Of a stretch of DNA of 64,000 nt, positions 46,698-56,490 are shown piece by piece. The stretch comes from Azospirillum thiophilum. GTDB lineage: Bacteria > Pseudomonadota > Alphaproteobacteria > Azospirillales > Azospirillaceae. The position numbers and the translations under genes were made by a program. The stretch spans positions 806,001 to 870,000 of the forward strand of contig NZ_CP012401.1 of the NCBI RefSeq assembly GCF_001305595.1, given 5' to 3'. Positions within the stretch are counted from its first letter, which is position 1, and each line of letters starts with the position of its first letter. The notes beneath the pieces are model-generated. The model did no database searches. It was given only the letters and a program-made list of their open reading frames with translations, and was not told the origin of the DNA.

Positions 46698-46956
46698 GCC
46701 GCGTTCCGCCGCCTTCGTACCGGCCGAGGCTGCGGCCGGTCCCTTCTGTTTCGCCAGGATCCAGCTTGTACTGCGAAATTGCCACAATTGCGCGGCGAAA
46801 TGCCATGCGGTGCGCGGGCCGGACACTGGCGGGGAACCATGCGGGAGACCTGTGAGAAACAGGCCGGCCGCGGCCCGCCGGCCTTGGAATGGGCCGTTCG
46901 TTTGGGGTAGTGTCCGCGCGCACCCCACGGATCAACAACGAGCAGACGCAAGACCG

Positions 46957-47514
46957 ATGTTGCTTCCCAACGCCGTCCGCCGAATTGCCGGGGCCGCCCT
47001 TGCCGGTTCTGTCTTCTCCGCCGCCCTTCTCGCAGCCGGCCTGAGCGCCGGGTCCGCCGCCGCGGCCGACCCGCGCCATCTCGGCACCTTCAAGGACTGG
47101 AACGCCTTCGCGTTCGAGGAGAACGGCCGCAAGGTCTGCTACATCTCCAGCCAGCCCAAGAAGACGGAGCCGGCGAAGGCCAGGCGGGGCGACATCTACG
47201 CGCTGGTCACCCACCGCCCGGCGGAAAAGACCTTCGACGTCGTCAGCATCATCGTCGGCTATCCGTTCAGGAAGGGCAGCGACGGCGACGTCTCCATCGA
47301 CGGCAAGGCATTCACGCTGTTCACCGACGGCGAGACCGCCTGGGCCCGCGACGCCGAATCCGACCGTGCGGTGACCGCCGCGCTGCGCGGCGGCAGGCAG
47401 ATGGTGGTCAAGGGGGTGTCCGGCCGCGGCACCAGGACCACCGACACCTACAGCCTGGACGGCGTGTCCCAGGCCTATGACGCGATCAACGAGGCCTGCG
47501 GCGTGAAGCGCTGA
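46957..47514 (+). CDS. Invasion-associated locus B (IalB)-like secreted protein
   Basis: A 185-aa exported protein. The signal peptide (hydrophobic stretch about 12-33, ending ...GSAAAADP) is followed by an IalB-type domain: 'GTFKDWNAFAFEENGRKVCY', 'ALVTHRPAEKTFDVVSIIVG' and the conserved 'GKAFTLFTDGETAWARD' and 'MVVKGVSGRGTRTTDTYSL'. The name comes from Bartonella; in free-living alphaproteobacteria the function is not known. Two Cys (one near the start of the domain, one near the end) could form the usual disulfide. It diverges from the response regulators. Confidence 0.85.
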   Translation: MLLPNAVRRIAGAALAGSVFSAALLAAGLSAGSAAAADPRHLGTFKDWNAFAFEENGRKVCYISSQPKKTEPAKARRGDIYALVTHRPAEKTFDVVSIIVGYPFRKGSDGDVSIDGKAFTLFTDGETAWARDAESDRAVTAALRGGRQMVVKGVSGRGTRTTDTYSLDGVSQAYDAINEACGVKR

Positions 47515-47530
47515 GCGGCGCCCACCGGTT

Positions 47531-47552
47531 TATGGGGCCGGTCGGCCCCATA
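47531..47552. promoter_or_regulatory. Perfect 22-bp palindrome between the IalB-like gene and rlmN
   Basis: TATGGGGCCG, 2-nt centre GT, CGGCCCCATA. It is 17 bp after the IalB-like stop. It could be the base of a weak terminator hairpin or a protein-binding site; there is no T-tract. Confidence 0.45.
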
Positions 47553-47604
47553 TCGGCCCCCCGATCGGCATAGCTGCCCGCTGGGTCTTTTTTCACTTGG
47601 TCTT

Positions 47605-47633
47605 TTGACTCCATGCCCGCATGGCCCTATGTA
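47605..47633 (+). promoter_or_regulatory. Sigma-70-type promoter of rlmN
   Basis: TTGACT (47605-47610), a 17-nt spacer and TATGTA (47628-47633). The expected start, about 47,640, falls only 2-3 nt before the rlmN ATG. Confidence 0.6.
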
Positions 47634-47641
47634 GTGGGGCC

Positions 47642-48811
47642 ATGAGCGCCTCCAATCATGCCTCCGCCTTCGTTCTGCCGGCAACCGCTGCCGACGGACG
47701 CAAGAACCTTGTCGGCCTGTCCCGCGAAGAGCTGGAAGCCGAGATGCTGTCGATCGGCCTGGAGAAATTCCGGGCCCGCCAGCTCTGGCACTGGATCTAC
47801 CATCGCGGATCCACCGATTTCGCCGAGATGACCACGCTGGCCAAGCCGGTGCGGGAGAAGCTGGCTGAGTCGCACGTCGTGGCGCGGCCGACGGTGGTGA
47901 CGGACCTGAAATCGGCGGACGGCACCCGCAAATGGCTGCTGCGCATGCCGGACGGCCAGGATGTGGAGAGCGTCCACATCCCCGAGGAGGACCGCGGCAC
48001 GCTCTGCGTCTCCTCGCAGGTCGGCTGCACCCTGACCTGCCGCTTCTGCCACACCGGCACCCAGCTGCTGGTCCGCAACCTGAGCGCGGCGGAGATCGTC
48101 GCCCAGGTGATGCTGGCGCGCGACATGCTGGGCGAATGGCCGGCGCCGCCCGACGGGCGCATGCTGTCCAACGTCGTCATGATGGGCATGGGCGAGCCGC
48201 TGTTCAACTACGACAACGTCGCCAAGGCGCTGAAGATCGTGATGGACGGCGACGGCATCTCGATCTCCAAGCGGCGGATCACGCTGTCGACCTCCGGCGT
48301 CGTGCCGATGATGGAGCGCTGCGGGCAGGAGCTGAACGTCAACCTTGCGGTCAGCCTGCACGCCGTGACCGACGAGCTGCGCAACATCATCATGCCGATC
48401 AACCGCAAATACCCGCTGCGGCAGCTGATGGACGCCTGCCGCAATTATCCCGGCCTGTCGAACGCCCGGCGCATCACCTTCGAATATGTGATGCTGAAGG
48501 GGGTGAACGACAGCCCGGCCGATGCCCGCGCGCTGGTGAAGCTGCTGGAAGGCGTCCCGGCCAAGATCAACCTGATCCCCTTCAACGAATGGCCGGGCGC
48601 CCCCTACGAGCGCTCGACCGCGCGGGCGATCCAGGTCTTCGGCGACATCGTGAACAACGCCGGCTATGCCAGCCCGGTCCGCACCCCGCGCGGCGAGGAC
48701 ATCATGGCGGCCTGCGGCCAGTTGAAGAGCGCCAGCCTGCGCATGACCGCCGCCGAGCGCGCCGCCATCGCCGCCGTCATCGCGGAGAAGGACGCGGCGC
48801 TGGTGTCGTGA
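47642..48811 (+). CDS. rlmN: Dual-specificity RNA methyltransferase RlmN
   Basis: RlmN is a radical-SAM enzyme that makes 2-methyladenosine at A2503 of 23S rRNA and A37 of some tRNAs. The 389-aa protein has the radical-SAM cluster ligands Cys129, Cys133 and Cys136 ([11 protein letters not shown]) and the two methyl-transfer cysteines Cys122 (TLCVSS) and Cys358 (AACGQL). '[14 protein letters not shown]' and '[15 protein letters not shown]' are typical. It begins at ATG 47642, just after the promoter. Confidence 0.97.
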   Translation: MSASNHASAFVLPATAADGRKNLVGLSREELEAEMLSIGLEKFRARQLWHWIYHRGSTDFAEMTTLAKPVREKLAESHVVARPTVVTDLKSADGTRKWLLRMPDGQDVESVHIPEEDRGTLCVSSQVGCTLTCRFCHTGTQLLVRNLSAAEIVAQVMLARDMLGEWPAPPDGRMLSNVVMMGMGEPLFNYDNVAKALKIVMDGDGISISKRRITLSTSGVVPMMERCGQELNVNLAVSLHAVTDELRNIIMPINRKYPLRQLMDACRNYPGLSNARRITFEYVMLKGVNDSPADARALVKLLEGVPAKINLIPFNEWPGAPYERSTARAIQVFGDIVNNAGYASPVRTPRGEDIMAACGQLKSASLRMTAAERAAIAAVIAEKDAALVS

Positions 48812-48858
48812 CGAAGGGGCCCGGCGGTCTGCAGGGCATTGCGAGGGAGCGCCGGACC

Positions 48859-49746
48859 ATGGTCGCGGACGGCAGGGCAATGGGAAGCGGACAAGGAGTC
48901 CCGGCGCCGGTGCCATGCCGCCTGTGCGGCGCCGACAGCAGGCCTGTGTTCGAAATGCTGTTGATGGGGCGTCACCCGGCCGGCTTCTTCGAATGCACGG
49001 GCTGCGGATCGATGCAGACGGAAAAGCCGTATTGGCTGGCCGACGCCTATGCCGACCCGCGTCCGCTGACCGATGTCGGCATCGTCGCCCGCAGCCTCGA
49101 CCTGTCGATGCGGGTGGACCTGATCCTGTCGATGCTCGGCGTCGGCGCAGGCGCCGTCTGTCTCGACTGGGCCGGCGGCAACGGCCTGTTCGCAAGGATG
49201 ATGCGGGACCGCGGCTGGAACGTCTTCCTGCACGAGCCCTATACGCCGAACTTCTATGTGCCCTTCCATTCCGCCGAACAGGCGGGGGTGGAGCGGGCGG
49301 ACGTGGTCACCGCCTTCGAGGTGCTGGAGCATCTGCCCGATCCGGCGCGCGATACCGAGGCGTTGTTCGCCTTCGATCCGGACATCCTGATCGTCACGAC
49401 CGAACTCTACGGCGGACAGGACCGGAGCTGGTATTATTTCGGCGAGAGCAACGGCCAGCATGTCTTCTTCTACAGCCGCAAAGGATTGGAACTGATCGCG
49501 CGCCGGCACGGGCGCGGACTGATAACCGCCGGATCGATGCATTTCCTTCTGCGGTCCAAACCGCGGCGCTGCGCCTACGGAATGGCGGAAATCCACGCGC
49601 TGGCCGCATTGCTGGGCGATCCAGACCGGCTGCACGCCAAGGCGATGGAGCGGATGTCGGACCATATGCGCTCTCCCTTCCGCCACGCTCTGCGCGACCA
49701 TCAGGACATTCTCGCCCGGATGCAGGCGGGCGACGTGCCTGCCTGA
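48859..49746 (+). CDS. Class I SAM methyltransferase with N-terminal zinc-ribbon-like motif
   Basis: A 295-aa protein. The N-terminus has 'PCRLCGADSRPVFEML' and 'FFECTGCGSMQTEK', two CxxC pairs that look like a zinc ribbon seen in sugar- or polyketide-type methyltransferases. The SAM fold follows with 'AVCLDWAGGNGLFARMMRDR' and 'VVTAFEVLEHLPDPARDTE'. 'DPDILIVTTELYGG' and 'WYYFGESNGQHVFFYS' are lineage-specific. Function unknown; glycan or surface-polymer methylation is possible. It starts about 47 bp after rlmN. ATG 48880 is an alternative. Confidence 0.8.
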   Translation: MVADGRAMGSGQGVPAPVPCRLCGADSRPVFEMLLMGRHPAGFFECTGCGSMQTEKPYWLADAYADPRPLTDVGIVARSLDLSMRVDLILSMLGVGAGAVCLDWAGGNGLFARMMRDRGWNVFLHEPYTPNFYVPFHSAEQAGVERADVVTAFEVLEHLPDPARDTEALFAFDPDILIVTTELYGGQDRSWYYFGESNGQHVFFYSRKGLELIARRHGRGLITAGSMHFLLRSKPRRCAYGMAEIHALAALLGDPDRLHAKAMERMSDHMRSPFRHALRDHQDILARMQAGDVPA

Positions 49747-49841
49747 TCGGCGGATCGGCGGCGCGACCGGATTGCGCCATCCCCGCCGTCTGTGACAGGG
49801 TGTCGCCACTTCCGCCAACCAGACACGGCCCCGGCACCGGC

Positions 49842-50105
49842 ATGCCCGCCCCCATCGAGGACATCATCGCCAAGGCGATCAAGGACGCCGACAAGTCCTT
49901 CTTCAACGAGGATTACGTCAAGCAGGCGAAATCGGTGACCTCGGCGCTGAAGAAGGCGGGGTACGAGGTGGCGCCGGTCAAGCCGCCGCCCGGGCTGGTC
50001 GAATGGGCGAAGGACAACATTCCGTTCGGCCGCCTGCGTCCGGCGGAACTGATTACGCAGATGTACTCGATGATGGTCGAGAACGTGCGCCGCTTCGACA
50101 AGTAG
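49842..50105 (+). CDS. Small conserved hypothetical protein
   Basis: An 87-aa soluble protein that I do not recognise. It is acidic-basic mixed, helical in appearance ('IEDIIAKAIKDADKSFFNED', 'VKQAKSVTSALKKAGYEV', 'ELITQMYSMMVENVRRFDK'), with a proline-rich linker in the middle. No signal or membrane segment. Coding seems real because the frame is free of stops, codons are GC-rich at third positions and the start is a plausible ATG. It is followed by the sdh promoter region. Confidence 0.6.
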   Translation: MPAPIEDIIAKAIKDADKSFFNEDYVKQAKSVTSALKKAGYEVAPVKPPPGLVEWAKDNIPFGRLRPAELITQMYSMMVENVRRFDK

Positions 50106-50241
50106 CGGAACCGCAAGCGGGGACGTCTCCAACTGGCCGCTTTCGCTGGTAATACCACAGGACTGGAAGGCCGTTTCTTTTCAGCCACTTCCCGCATTGC
50201 GCCAAAATCGTCACACCCGCACTTTCGGCGGCCCCCCGCCG

Positions 50242-50270
50242 TTGACTCGGCTGCTGCGTGAGCGTAATTC
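50242..50270 (+). promoter_or_regulatory. Sigma-70-type promoter of sdhCDAB
   Basis: TTGACT (50242-50247), 17-nt spacer, TAATTC (50265-50270); about 100 nt of leader precede sdhC. Upstream from 50,106 nothing else is recognised. Confidence 0.6.
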
Positions 50271-50380
50271 ATTGCGCCAACCAATAGGACGGAGAACCGT
50301 CCCAAAAGGGCACGCACCACCCAGCCGCCGCGGCAATCGTCATGTTGCGCCGCGACCGGCCGCGAACAGAGGACGACGCA

Positions 50381-50770
50381 ATGGCAAACGGCAGCGGTCG
50401 GCCGCTCTCCCCGCATCTCCAAGTCTACAAACTCCCGTTGACCGCAGTCATGTCCATCACGCACCGCATCACGGGCGTCGGGCTGGCTGTGGGCACCCTC
50501 CTGCTGACCTGGTGGCTGGTCGCCGCCGCCGTCGGCCCCGACGCCTTCGCGCGCGCGCAGGGCTTCATCGGGTCCTTCTTCGGCCTGCTGCTGATGTTCG
50601 GCTGGTCCGCGGCCCTGTACTACCACCTGTGCAACGGCATGCGCCATCTGGTGTGGGACGCCGGCAAGTCGTTCGAGCTGCCCGATGCCGAACGCGCCAA
50701 CCGGATCGTGCTGATCGCGACGGCCGCGCTGACCGTGCTGACCTGGATCGTCGGCCTGGCCGCGTGGTGA
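50381..50770 (+). CDS. sdhC: Succinate dehydrogenase cytochrome b556 subunit
   Basis: SdhC is one of two membrane anchors of complex II, holding haem b and the quinone site. The 129-aa protein carries the signature 'SPHLQVYKLPLTAVMSITHR' and 'ITG', with the Ser/Arg of the quinone pocket, and three membrane helices; the haem-ligand His is in 'YYHLCNGMRHLVWD'. ATG 50381 is chosen because AGAGGA lies 7 nt upstream; a 13-residue extension to 50342 is less likely. It is the first gene of sdhCDAB. Confidence 0.94.
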   Translation: MANGSGRPLSPHLQVYKLPLTAVMSITHRITGVGLAVGTLLLTWWLVAAAVGPDAFARAQGFIGSFFGLLLMFGWSAALYYHLCNGMRHLVWDAGKSFELPDAERANRIVLIATAALTVLTWIVGLAAW

Positions 50771-50780
50771 GGAGATAGAC

Positions 50781-51176
50781 ATGGCGTCCAATAGCAAGAC
50801 CCTCCGCTCGCCGCTGCAGATCGCGCGCGGCCTGGGTTCCGCCAAGCACGGCACCGAACATTGGTGGCACCAGCGCCTGACCGCGATCGCGCTGGTCCCG
50901 CTGACCGTCTGGTTCGTCTTCGGTGTCATCCGTCACCTGGGTGCCGACCACGCCGCGTTCATCGCCTGGATGAAGTCGCCCTTCTCGGCCGTGATGATGA
51001 TCCTGACCGCCGTGGTCATCTTCCACCACGCCCAGTCCGGGCTCCAGGTGGTCATCGAGGACTACGTGCATGCCGAATGGCAGAAACTGGCGCTGATCGT
51101 CGCCGTCAAGTTCCTGTCCTTCGCCCTGGCGGCGGCCTGCGTGCTCGCCGTCGTGAAGATCTTCATCGGAGCCTGA
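50781..51176 (+). CDS. sdhD: Succinate dehydrogenase hydrophobic anchor subunit
   Basis: The 131-aa second anchor with three membrane helices. '[20 protein letters not shown]' opens it, and '[17 protein letters not shown]' has the haem-axial His and quinone-site Asp-Tyr. It starts 10 bp after sdhC behind a GAGGAGA ribosome site. Confidence 0.94.
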   Translation: MASNSKTLRSPLQIARGLGSAKHGTEHWWHQRLTAIALVPLTVWFVFGVIRHLGADHAAFIAWMKSPFSAVMMILTAVVIFHHAQSGLQVVIEDYVHAEWQKLALIVAVKFLSFALAAACVLAVVKIFIGA

Positions 51177-51181
51177 CGACC

Positions 51182-52966
51182 ATGGCGACCGCCTACACCA
51201 TCATCGACCACACCTATGACGTCGTCGTCGTCGGCGCCGGCGGCGCCGGGCTGCGCGCCACCTTCGGCATGGCCGAAAAGGGCCTGAAGACCGCCTGCAT
51301 CACCAAGGTGTTCCCGACCCGCTCCCACACCGTGGCGGCGCAGGGCGGCATCTCGGCCGCGCTCGGCAACATGGGCGAGGACGACTGGCGCTACCACATG
51401 TACGACACCGTCAAGGGGTCGGACTGGCTGGGCGACCAGGACGCCATCGAGTACATGTGCCGCGAGGCCATCCCGGCGATCATCGAGCTGGAGCATTACG
51501 GCGTTCCCTTCTCGCGCACGCCGGAAGGCAAGATCTACCAGCGCGCCTTCGGCGGCATGACCGCGCAGTACGGCAAGACCCAGGCCTACCGGACCTGCGC
51601 CGCCGCCGACCGCACCGGCCACGCCATCCTGCACACCCTCTACCAGCAGTCGCTGAAGCACGAGGCGGAGTTCTTCGTCGAATACTTCGCGCTCGACCTC
51701 ATCATGGAGGACGGCGTCTGCAAGGGCGTGCTGGCCTGGAACCTGGACGACGGCACGCTGCACCGTTTCCGCGGCCAATTGGTCGTGCTGGCGACCGGCG
51801 GCTACGGCCGCGCCTACTTCTCGGCGACCTCGGCCCACACCTGCACCGGCGACGGCGGCGGGATGGTGCTGCGCGCCGGCCTGCCGCTGCAGGACATGGA
51901 GTTCGTGCAGTTCCACCCGACCGGCATCTACGGCTCCGGCTGCCTCATCACCGAGGGCGTGCGCGGCGAGGGCGGCTACCTGACCAACTCCAACGGCGAG
52001 CGCTTCATGGAGCGCTACGCCCCGTCGGCCAAGGATCTGGCGAGCCGCGACGTCGTGTCCCGCTCGATGACCATCGAGATCCGCGAGGGCCGCGGCGTGG
52101 GTGAGCACAAGGACCACATCCACCTGCACCTGGAGCATCTGCCGCCGGAGATCATCCACCAGCGCCTGCCCGGCATCGCCGAGACGGCCAAGATCTTCGC
52201 CAACGTGGACGTCACCAAGGAGCCGATCCCGGTCCTGCCGACCGTCCACTACAACATGGGCGGCATCCCGACCAACTTCCGCTGCGAGGTGGTGTCGCCG
52301 ACGGCCGAGAACCCCGATCAGGTCGTCCCCGGCCTGATGGCGATCGGCGAGGCGGCCTGCGTGTCGGTCCACGGCGCCAACCGCCTGGGCTCCAACTCGC
52401 TGCTCGACCTCGTGGTGTTCGGCCGCTCGGCCGCCATCCGCGCCGCCGAGATCGTCGAGCCGGGCAAGGCCCCGTCGGTCAAGGACAGCAGCACCGACAA
52501 GGCGCTGGAGCGCTTCGACCGCATCCGCAACGCCAAGGGCTCGATCAAGTCGGCCGACCTCAGGCTGGAGATGCAGCGGACGATGCAGAACAACTGCGCC
52601 GTCTTCCGCACCGGCGAGGTCCTGGACGAGGGCGTGAAGAAGATCGACGCCGTCTATGCCAAGAAGGACGAGATGGCGATCTCCGACCGCTCGCTGGTCT
52701 GGAACTCCGATCTGGTCGAGGCGCTGGAGCTGGACAACCTGCTGGGCCAGGCCGTCGCCACCCTTCATTCGGCCCAGAACCGTCCGGAGAGCCGCGGCGC
52801 CCACGCCCGCGAGGATTATCCGAACCGCGACGACGAGGGCTGGATGAAGCACACCGTCATCTGGGTCGGCGACGACGGCGCGACGAAGATCGATTACCGC
52901 CCGGTCCACATGTACACCCTGACCGACGAGGTCGACGTCTTCCCGCCGAAGGCCCGCGTCTACTAA
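51182..52966 (+). CDS. sdhA: Succinate dehydrogenase flavoprotein subunit
   Basis: SdhA oxidises succinate to fumarate with covalently bound FAD. The 594-aa length is normal. '[19 protein letters not shown]' is the dinucleotide fold; His49 in '[11 protein letters not shown]' is the FAD attachment residue; '[20 protein letters not shown]' is the substrate region, and '[20 protein letters not shown]' holds the FAD-proximal helix. It begins 5 bp after sdhD. Confidence 0.97.
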   Translation: MATAYTIIDHTYDVVVVGAGGAGLRATFGMAEKGLKTACITKVFPTRSHTVAAQGGISAALGNMGEDDWRYHMYDTVKGSDWLGDQDAIEYMCREAIPAIIELEHYGVPFSRTPEGKIYQRAFGGMTAQYGKTQAYRTCAAADRTGHAILHTLYQQSLKHEAEFFVEYFALDLIMEDGVCKGVLAWNLDDGTLHRFRGQLVVLATGGYGRAYFSATSAHTCTGDGGGMVLRAGLPLQDMEFVQFHPTGIYGSGCLITEGVRGEGGYLTNSNGERFMERYAPSAKDLASRDVVSRSMTIEIREGRGVGEHKDHIHLHLEHLPPEIIHQRLPGIAETAKIFANVDVTKEPIPVLPTVHYNMGGIPTNFRCEVVSPTAENPDQVVPGLMAIGEAACVSVHGANRLGSNSLLDLVVFGRSAAIRAAEIVEPGKAPSVKDSSTDKALERFDRIRNAKGSIKSADLRLEMQRTMQNNCAVFRTGEVLDEGVKKIDAVYAKKDEMAISDRSLVWNSDLVEALELDNLLGQAVATLHSAQNRPESRGAHAREDYPNRDDEGWMKHTVIWVGDDGATKIDYRPVHMYTLTDEVDVFPPKARVY

Positions 52967-52992
52967 GGCCCGCCGGATAAAGGATAACAGCC

Positions 52993-53769
52993 ATGGTTGA
53001 ATTCAACCTGCCAGCCAACTCCAAGGTCGGCGTCGGCAAGACCGTCAACGTCGCCAGCGGCGCCAAGCGGGCCAAGACCTTCAAGATCTACCGCTGGAAC
53101 CCGGACGACGGCCAGAACCCGCATGTCGACACCTATGTCGTCGACCTGGACAAGTTCGGGCCGATGATCCTGGATGCGATCATCTACATCAAGAACCAGG
53201 TCGACAGCACGCTGACCTTCCGGCGCTCCTGCCGCGAGGGCATCTGCGGCTCGTGCGCGATGAACATCGACGGCACGAACACGCTGGCCTGCCTGAAGGC
53301 GATCGAGGACGTGCCGGGCGACGTCAAGATCTACCCGCTGCCGCACATGCCGGTGGTGAAGGATCTGGTCCCCGACCTGAACCACGTCTATGCCCAGCTC
53401 GCCTCGATCAAGCCGTGGCTGCAGTCGCAGTCGCCGGCCCCGAGCCGCGAGCGGCTGCAGTCGCCGGAGGACCGCGCCAAGCTGGACGGCCTCTACGAGT
53501 GCATCCTGTGCTTCTGCTGCTCGACCTCCTGCCCCAGCTACTGGTGGAACGGCGACCGTTACCTCGGCCCGTCGATCCTGCTCCAGGCCTATCGCTGGAT
53601 CGTCGACAGCCGCGACGAGATGACGGGCGAGCGCCTCGACAACCTCGAGGATCCGTTCCGTCTCTACCGCTGCCACACCATCATGAACTGCACCAAGGCG
53701 TGCCCGAAGGGCCTGAACCCGGCCAAGGCCATCGCCGAGATCAAGAAGCTGATGGTCGTGCGCCGCTGA
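52993..53769 (+). CDS. sdhB: Succinate dehydrogenase iron–sulfur subunit
   Basis: SdhB passes electrons from FAD to quinone through three Fe-S clusters. All ligands are present in the 258 residues: [2Fe-2S] in '[21 protein letters not shown]' (split at the Cys pattern), and the [4Fe-4S] and [3Fe-4S] sets in '[17 protein letters not shown]' and '[17 protein letters not shown]'. The sequence order matches alphaproteobacterial SdhB. Terminator follows. Confidence 0.97.
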   Translation: MVEFNLPANSKVGVGKTVNVASGAKRAKTFKIYRWNPDDGQNPHVDTYVVDLDKFGPMILDAIIYIKNQVDSTLTFRRSCREGICGSCAMNIDGTNTLACLKAIEDVPGDVKIYPLPHMPVVKDLVPDLNHVYAQLASIKPWLQSQSPAPSRERLQSPEDRAKLDGLYECILCFCCSTSCPSYWWNGDRYLGPSILLQAYRWIVDSRDEMTGERLDNLEDPFRLYRCHTIMNCTKACPKGLNPAKAIAEIKKLMVVRR

Positions 53770-53793
53770 TCGCGGACAGGACACTTGCATCGC

Positions 53794-53826
53794 AAAGGGC
53801 GCTCCCGACGGGGGCGCCCTTCTTCT
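53794..53826 (+). terminator. Rho-independent terminator after sdhB
   Basis: AAGGGCGCTCCC, GAC loop, GGGGGCGCCCTT, then TCTTCTTT. It lies about 25 bp after the sdhB stop. Confidence 0.8.
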
Positions 53827-53902
53827 TTGCGGCCCGTTTCCAGGCTGGCGCAAGCCCCGGCGGCTCCTCTACACTCACGGTCCCATCATCGGACCGACGC
53901 CC

Positions 53903-54853
53903 ATGCCCCGCAGCGACTTCTATCCGCCCATCGACCCGTTCCAGACCGGCAGGCTCGCCGTCGACGGGATTCATACGGTCTATTGGGAGCAGGCGGGCAA
54001 CCCGCGCGGCGTGCCGGTGATGTTCCTGCATGGCGGGCCGGGCGCCGGCGCCTCGCCCACCCACCGGCGCTTCTTCGATCCGTCCCATTACCGCATCATC
54101 GTGATGGACCAGCGCGGCGCCGGCCGCTCAACGCCGCTCGGCGAGACCCGCGCCAACACCACCGAAACGCTGGTCGAGGACATCGAGGCGCTGCGCACCC
54201 ATCTGGGGATCGAGCGCTGGCACCTGTTCGGCGGCTCCTGGGGCTCGACCCTGGCGCTGGCCTATGCGCAGACCCATCCGGAGCGCTGCCTCGGCCTGAT
54301 CCTGCGCGGCATCTTCCTGATGCGGAAGAGCGAGATCGACTGGTTCCTCTATTCCATGCGCGTCCTGTTCCCGGAAGCCTGGGCGGCCTTCGCCGGCCAC
54401 ATCCCGGAGGCCGAGCGCGGCGACCTGCTGGAGGCCTACTGGAAGCGGCTCGACTCCTCCGATCCGGCGGTGCGCATGGCCGCGGCGCGGGTGTGGAGCG
54501 TCTATGAGGGCAGCTGCTCGGCCCTGCTGCCGTCGCCGGACCTGATCGCCGCCAGCGGCGAGGACCGCCACGCCCTGGGGCTGGCGCGGATCGAGGCGCA
54601 TTACTTCCGCTCCAACCGCTTCACGCCCGAGGACAAGCTGCTGCGCGACGTGCAGCGCATCCGCCACCTGCCGGCGGTGATCGTCCAGGGCCGCTACGAC
54701 GTCGTCTGCCCGGTGATCTCCGCCGACGAGCTGCACCGCGCCTGGCCGGAAGCCGACTACCGCATCATCCCCGACGCCGGCCATTCCGCCATGGAGCCCG
54801 GCATCCGCGCCGCACTGATCCAGGCGACCGAGCGCTTCAAGGAATACCGGTGA
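53903..54853 (+). CDS. pip: Proline iminopeptidase
   Basis: A 316-aa α/β hydrolase of peptidase family S33, releasing N-terminal proline. The oxyanion 'LHGGPGAGASPTHRRFFDP' and 'IVMDQRGAGRSTP' are family hallmarks; catalytic Ser112 is in 'GGSWGSTLAL', the Asp in 'VQGRYDVVCP' and the His in 'DAGHSAMEPG'. No signal peptide, so cytoplasmic. It is a single gene between the sdh terminator and a repeat-rich spacer. Confidence 0.94.
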   Translation: MPRSDFYPPIDPFQTGRLAVDGIHTVYWEQAGNPRGVPVMFLHGGPGAGASPTHRRFFDPSHYRIIVMDQRGAGRSTPLGETRANTTETLVEDIEALRTHLGIERWHLFGGSWGSTLALAYAQTHPERCLGLILRGIFLMRKSEIDWFLYSMRVLFPEAWAAFAGHIPEAERGDLLEAYWKRLDSSDPAVRMAAARVWSVYEGSCSALLPSPDLIAASGEDRHALGLARIEAHYFRSNRFTPEDKLLRDVQRIRHLPAVIVQGRYDVVCPVISADELHRAWPEADYRIIPDAGHSAMEPGIRAALIQATERFKEYR

Positions 54854-54858
54854 GATCC

Positions 54859-55016
54859 TCCCTCTCCCGTCCCGGGAGAGGGAAGGGGCCCATGCGAAGC
54901 ATGGGAAGGGTGAGGGGCAGTGCAAGAATCCGGAAGCGCATGGTTTCTTGGACTCCCCCTCACCCTCCCCCCGCCTTGCGGCGCGGGTCCCCTCCCTCTC
55001 CCGGGGCGGGAGAGGG
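54859..55016. repeat. Dispersed palindromic intergenic repeat (family II, inverted)
   Basis: Left part CCCTCTCCC-GTC-CGGGAGAGGGA with a CCATGC/GCATGG stem and GGTGAGGGG; right part CCCCCTCACCCTCCCC, GCGGCGCGGGTCCCC and CCCTCTCCCGGGGCGGGAGAGGG, which is the reverse complement of the left half of the element at 2665. It fills the space between pip and mutM. Confidence 0.8.
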
Positions 55017-55066
55017 CTGTGACACTCGCCCTTGTACCCGTCCCCCACCCACCCCACACTCTGCCG

Positions 55067-55909
55067 ATGCCTGAGCTTCCCGAGGTCGAGACGGTGTGCC
55101 GGGGCCTCGCCCCGCATCTCGAAGGCCGGCGGCTGGTCCATGTGGAGCAGCGCCGGCCGAACCTGCGCACCCCCTTCCCGCCGCGCTTCTGCGAGCGGCT
55201 GACCGGGCGCCTCGTGCGCTCGGTGCGGCGCCGCGCCAAATACATCCTGATGGAGATGGACGACGGCACCGTGCTGATCGCCCATCTCGGCATGTCGGGC
55301 CGGATGATCATCGCGCCGGAACGGCCCGAAGCCTTCGGCAAGCATGATCATGTAGTGTTCGAGACCGACGCCGGCACCATCGTCACCTTCAACGACGCGC
55401 GGCGCTTCGGCCTGATGGACCTGACGGTGGTCGACGCGCTGGACGACCACCCGATGCTGCGCAGCCTGGGGCCGGAGCCGCTGGGCAACGAATTCTCCGG
55501 CCCCGAACTCGCCCGCCGGCTGGCCGGCAAGGCGACGCCGGTCAAGGCGGCGCTGCTCGACCAGAGCGTCGTCGCCGGGCTGGGCAACATCTATGTGGCG
55601 GAGGCGCTGTTCCAGGCCGGCATCCTGCCGACCCGCAGCGCCGCCAGCCTGACCGCCGCCGAGGCCGACCGGCTCGCCGTCGCGGTGCGCGAGGTGCTGG
55701 AACGCGCCATCGCCGCCGGCGGCTCCTCGCTGCGCGACTACCGGCAGGCGTCGGGGGAGCTGGGCTATTTCCAGCACCAGTTCGCCGTCTACGACCGCGA
55801 GGGCGAGGGCTGCCCCGGCTGCGACTGCGACCGCGCCCGGACCGGAGGCGTTCAGCGGATTGTACAGTCGGGCCGCTCGACTTTCTTTTGTGCGGCGCGC
55901 CAACGGTGA
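55067..55909 (+). CDS. mutM: Formamidopyrimidine-DNA glycosylase (Fpg)
   Basis: MutM removes 8-oxoguanine and formamidopyrimidines and cleaves the site. The 280-aa protein begins Pro-Glu-Leu-Pro-Glu-Val-Glu-Thr after Met, with the catalytic Pro2 and Glu3, and has the lysine in '[11 protein letters not shown]', 'HLGMSGRM', '[11 protein letters not shown]' and the H2TH stretch '[19 protein letters not shown]'. The C-terminal zinc finger is unusual: Cys249, Cys252, Cys254 and Cys275 are present, but the expected fourth Cys after Cys275 (CxxC) is Arg278. Start 55067 gives the mature N-terminus. Confidence 0.95.
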   Translation: MPELPEVETVCRGLAPHLEGRRLVHVEQRRPNLRTPFPPRFCERLTGRLVRSVRRRAKYILMEMDDGTVLIAHLGMSGRMIIAPERPEAFGKHDHVVFETDAGTIVTFNDARRFGLMDLTVVDALDDHPMLRSLGPEPLGNEFSGPELARRLAGKATPVKAALLDQSVVAGLGNIYVAEALFQAGILPTRSAASLTAAEADRLAVAVREVLERAIAAGGSSLRDYRQASGELGYFQHQFAVYDREGEGCPGCDCDRARTGGVQRIVQSGRSTFFCAARQR

Positions 55910-55922
55910 TATAGCTGGGGGC

Positions 55923-56378
55923 ATGACGGCTCTACCGGCCATGCTCCGGGCGGCGTCCGCCGCTTTCCTCCTTGCCGGCCCCGCGGTCGCGGGCCTGGGG
56001 AGCTTCCTCGTTCCCATTTCCCTGGCCGAGGCCGCCGAGGCCGCACCCGCCGGGTCCGGGCCTTTCGTCCCCGGATTCGCCGACGTGCCGGTGATGCCGG
56101 GGCTGGCTGCGGCCGAATCGGAACCGCTGGTCTTCGACAAGCCGGGCGGGCGGATCGTCCAGGCGGTGCTGTCGGGGGCGGTGCCGCGTCAGGCGGTGCT
56201 GGCCTTCTACGACCAGACCCTGCCGCAGCTGGGCTGGCGCCGCACCGCCGACCGCGTCTTCGTCCGCGACGGCGAGGAACTGCGGCTGGAATTCCCGCGG
56301 GCGGCCCAAACCACCCAAGCCACCACCGCCAAGCCGGCTTCCGGCATGGCCGTCCGCTTCACTTTGACACCGCGCTGA
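55923..56378 (+). CDS. Secreted protein of unknown function
   Basis: A 151-aa protein with a signal peptide (about 1-40, ending near AEAAEAAP). The body (about 60-135) reads '[20 protein letters not shown]', '[16 protein letters not shown]', '[16 protein letters not shown]' and '[13 protein letters not shown]'. This last block, a β-strand-rich segment after '[12 protein letters not shown]', is seen in small exported proteins of Rhodospirillales; I have no family name. It starts 13 bp after mutM. Confidence 0.7.
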   Translation: MTALPAMLRAASAAFLLAGPAVAGLGSFLVPISLAEAAEAAPAGSGPFVPGFADVPVMPGLAAAESEPLVFDKPGGRIVQAVLSGAVPRQAVLAFYDQTLPQLGWRRTADRVFVRDGEELRLEFPRAAQTTQATTAKPASGMAVRFTLTPR

Positions 56379-56490
56379 CGGCGGGACCACCCGCCATACT
56401 CGCGAGGCTCCTTCGCCGGACACCCATCCATCGGACAACCACGAGTCCCGGACGCAACCGGGCTCGCCCCATCGGGAGAGTGCTGCAACC

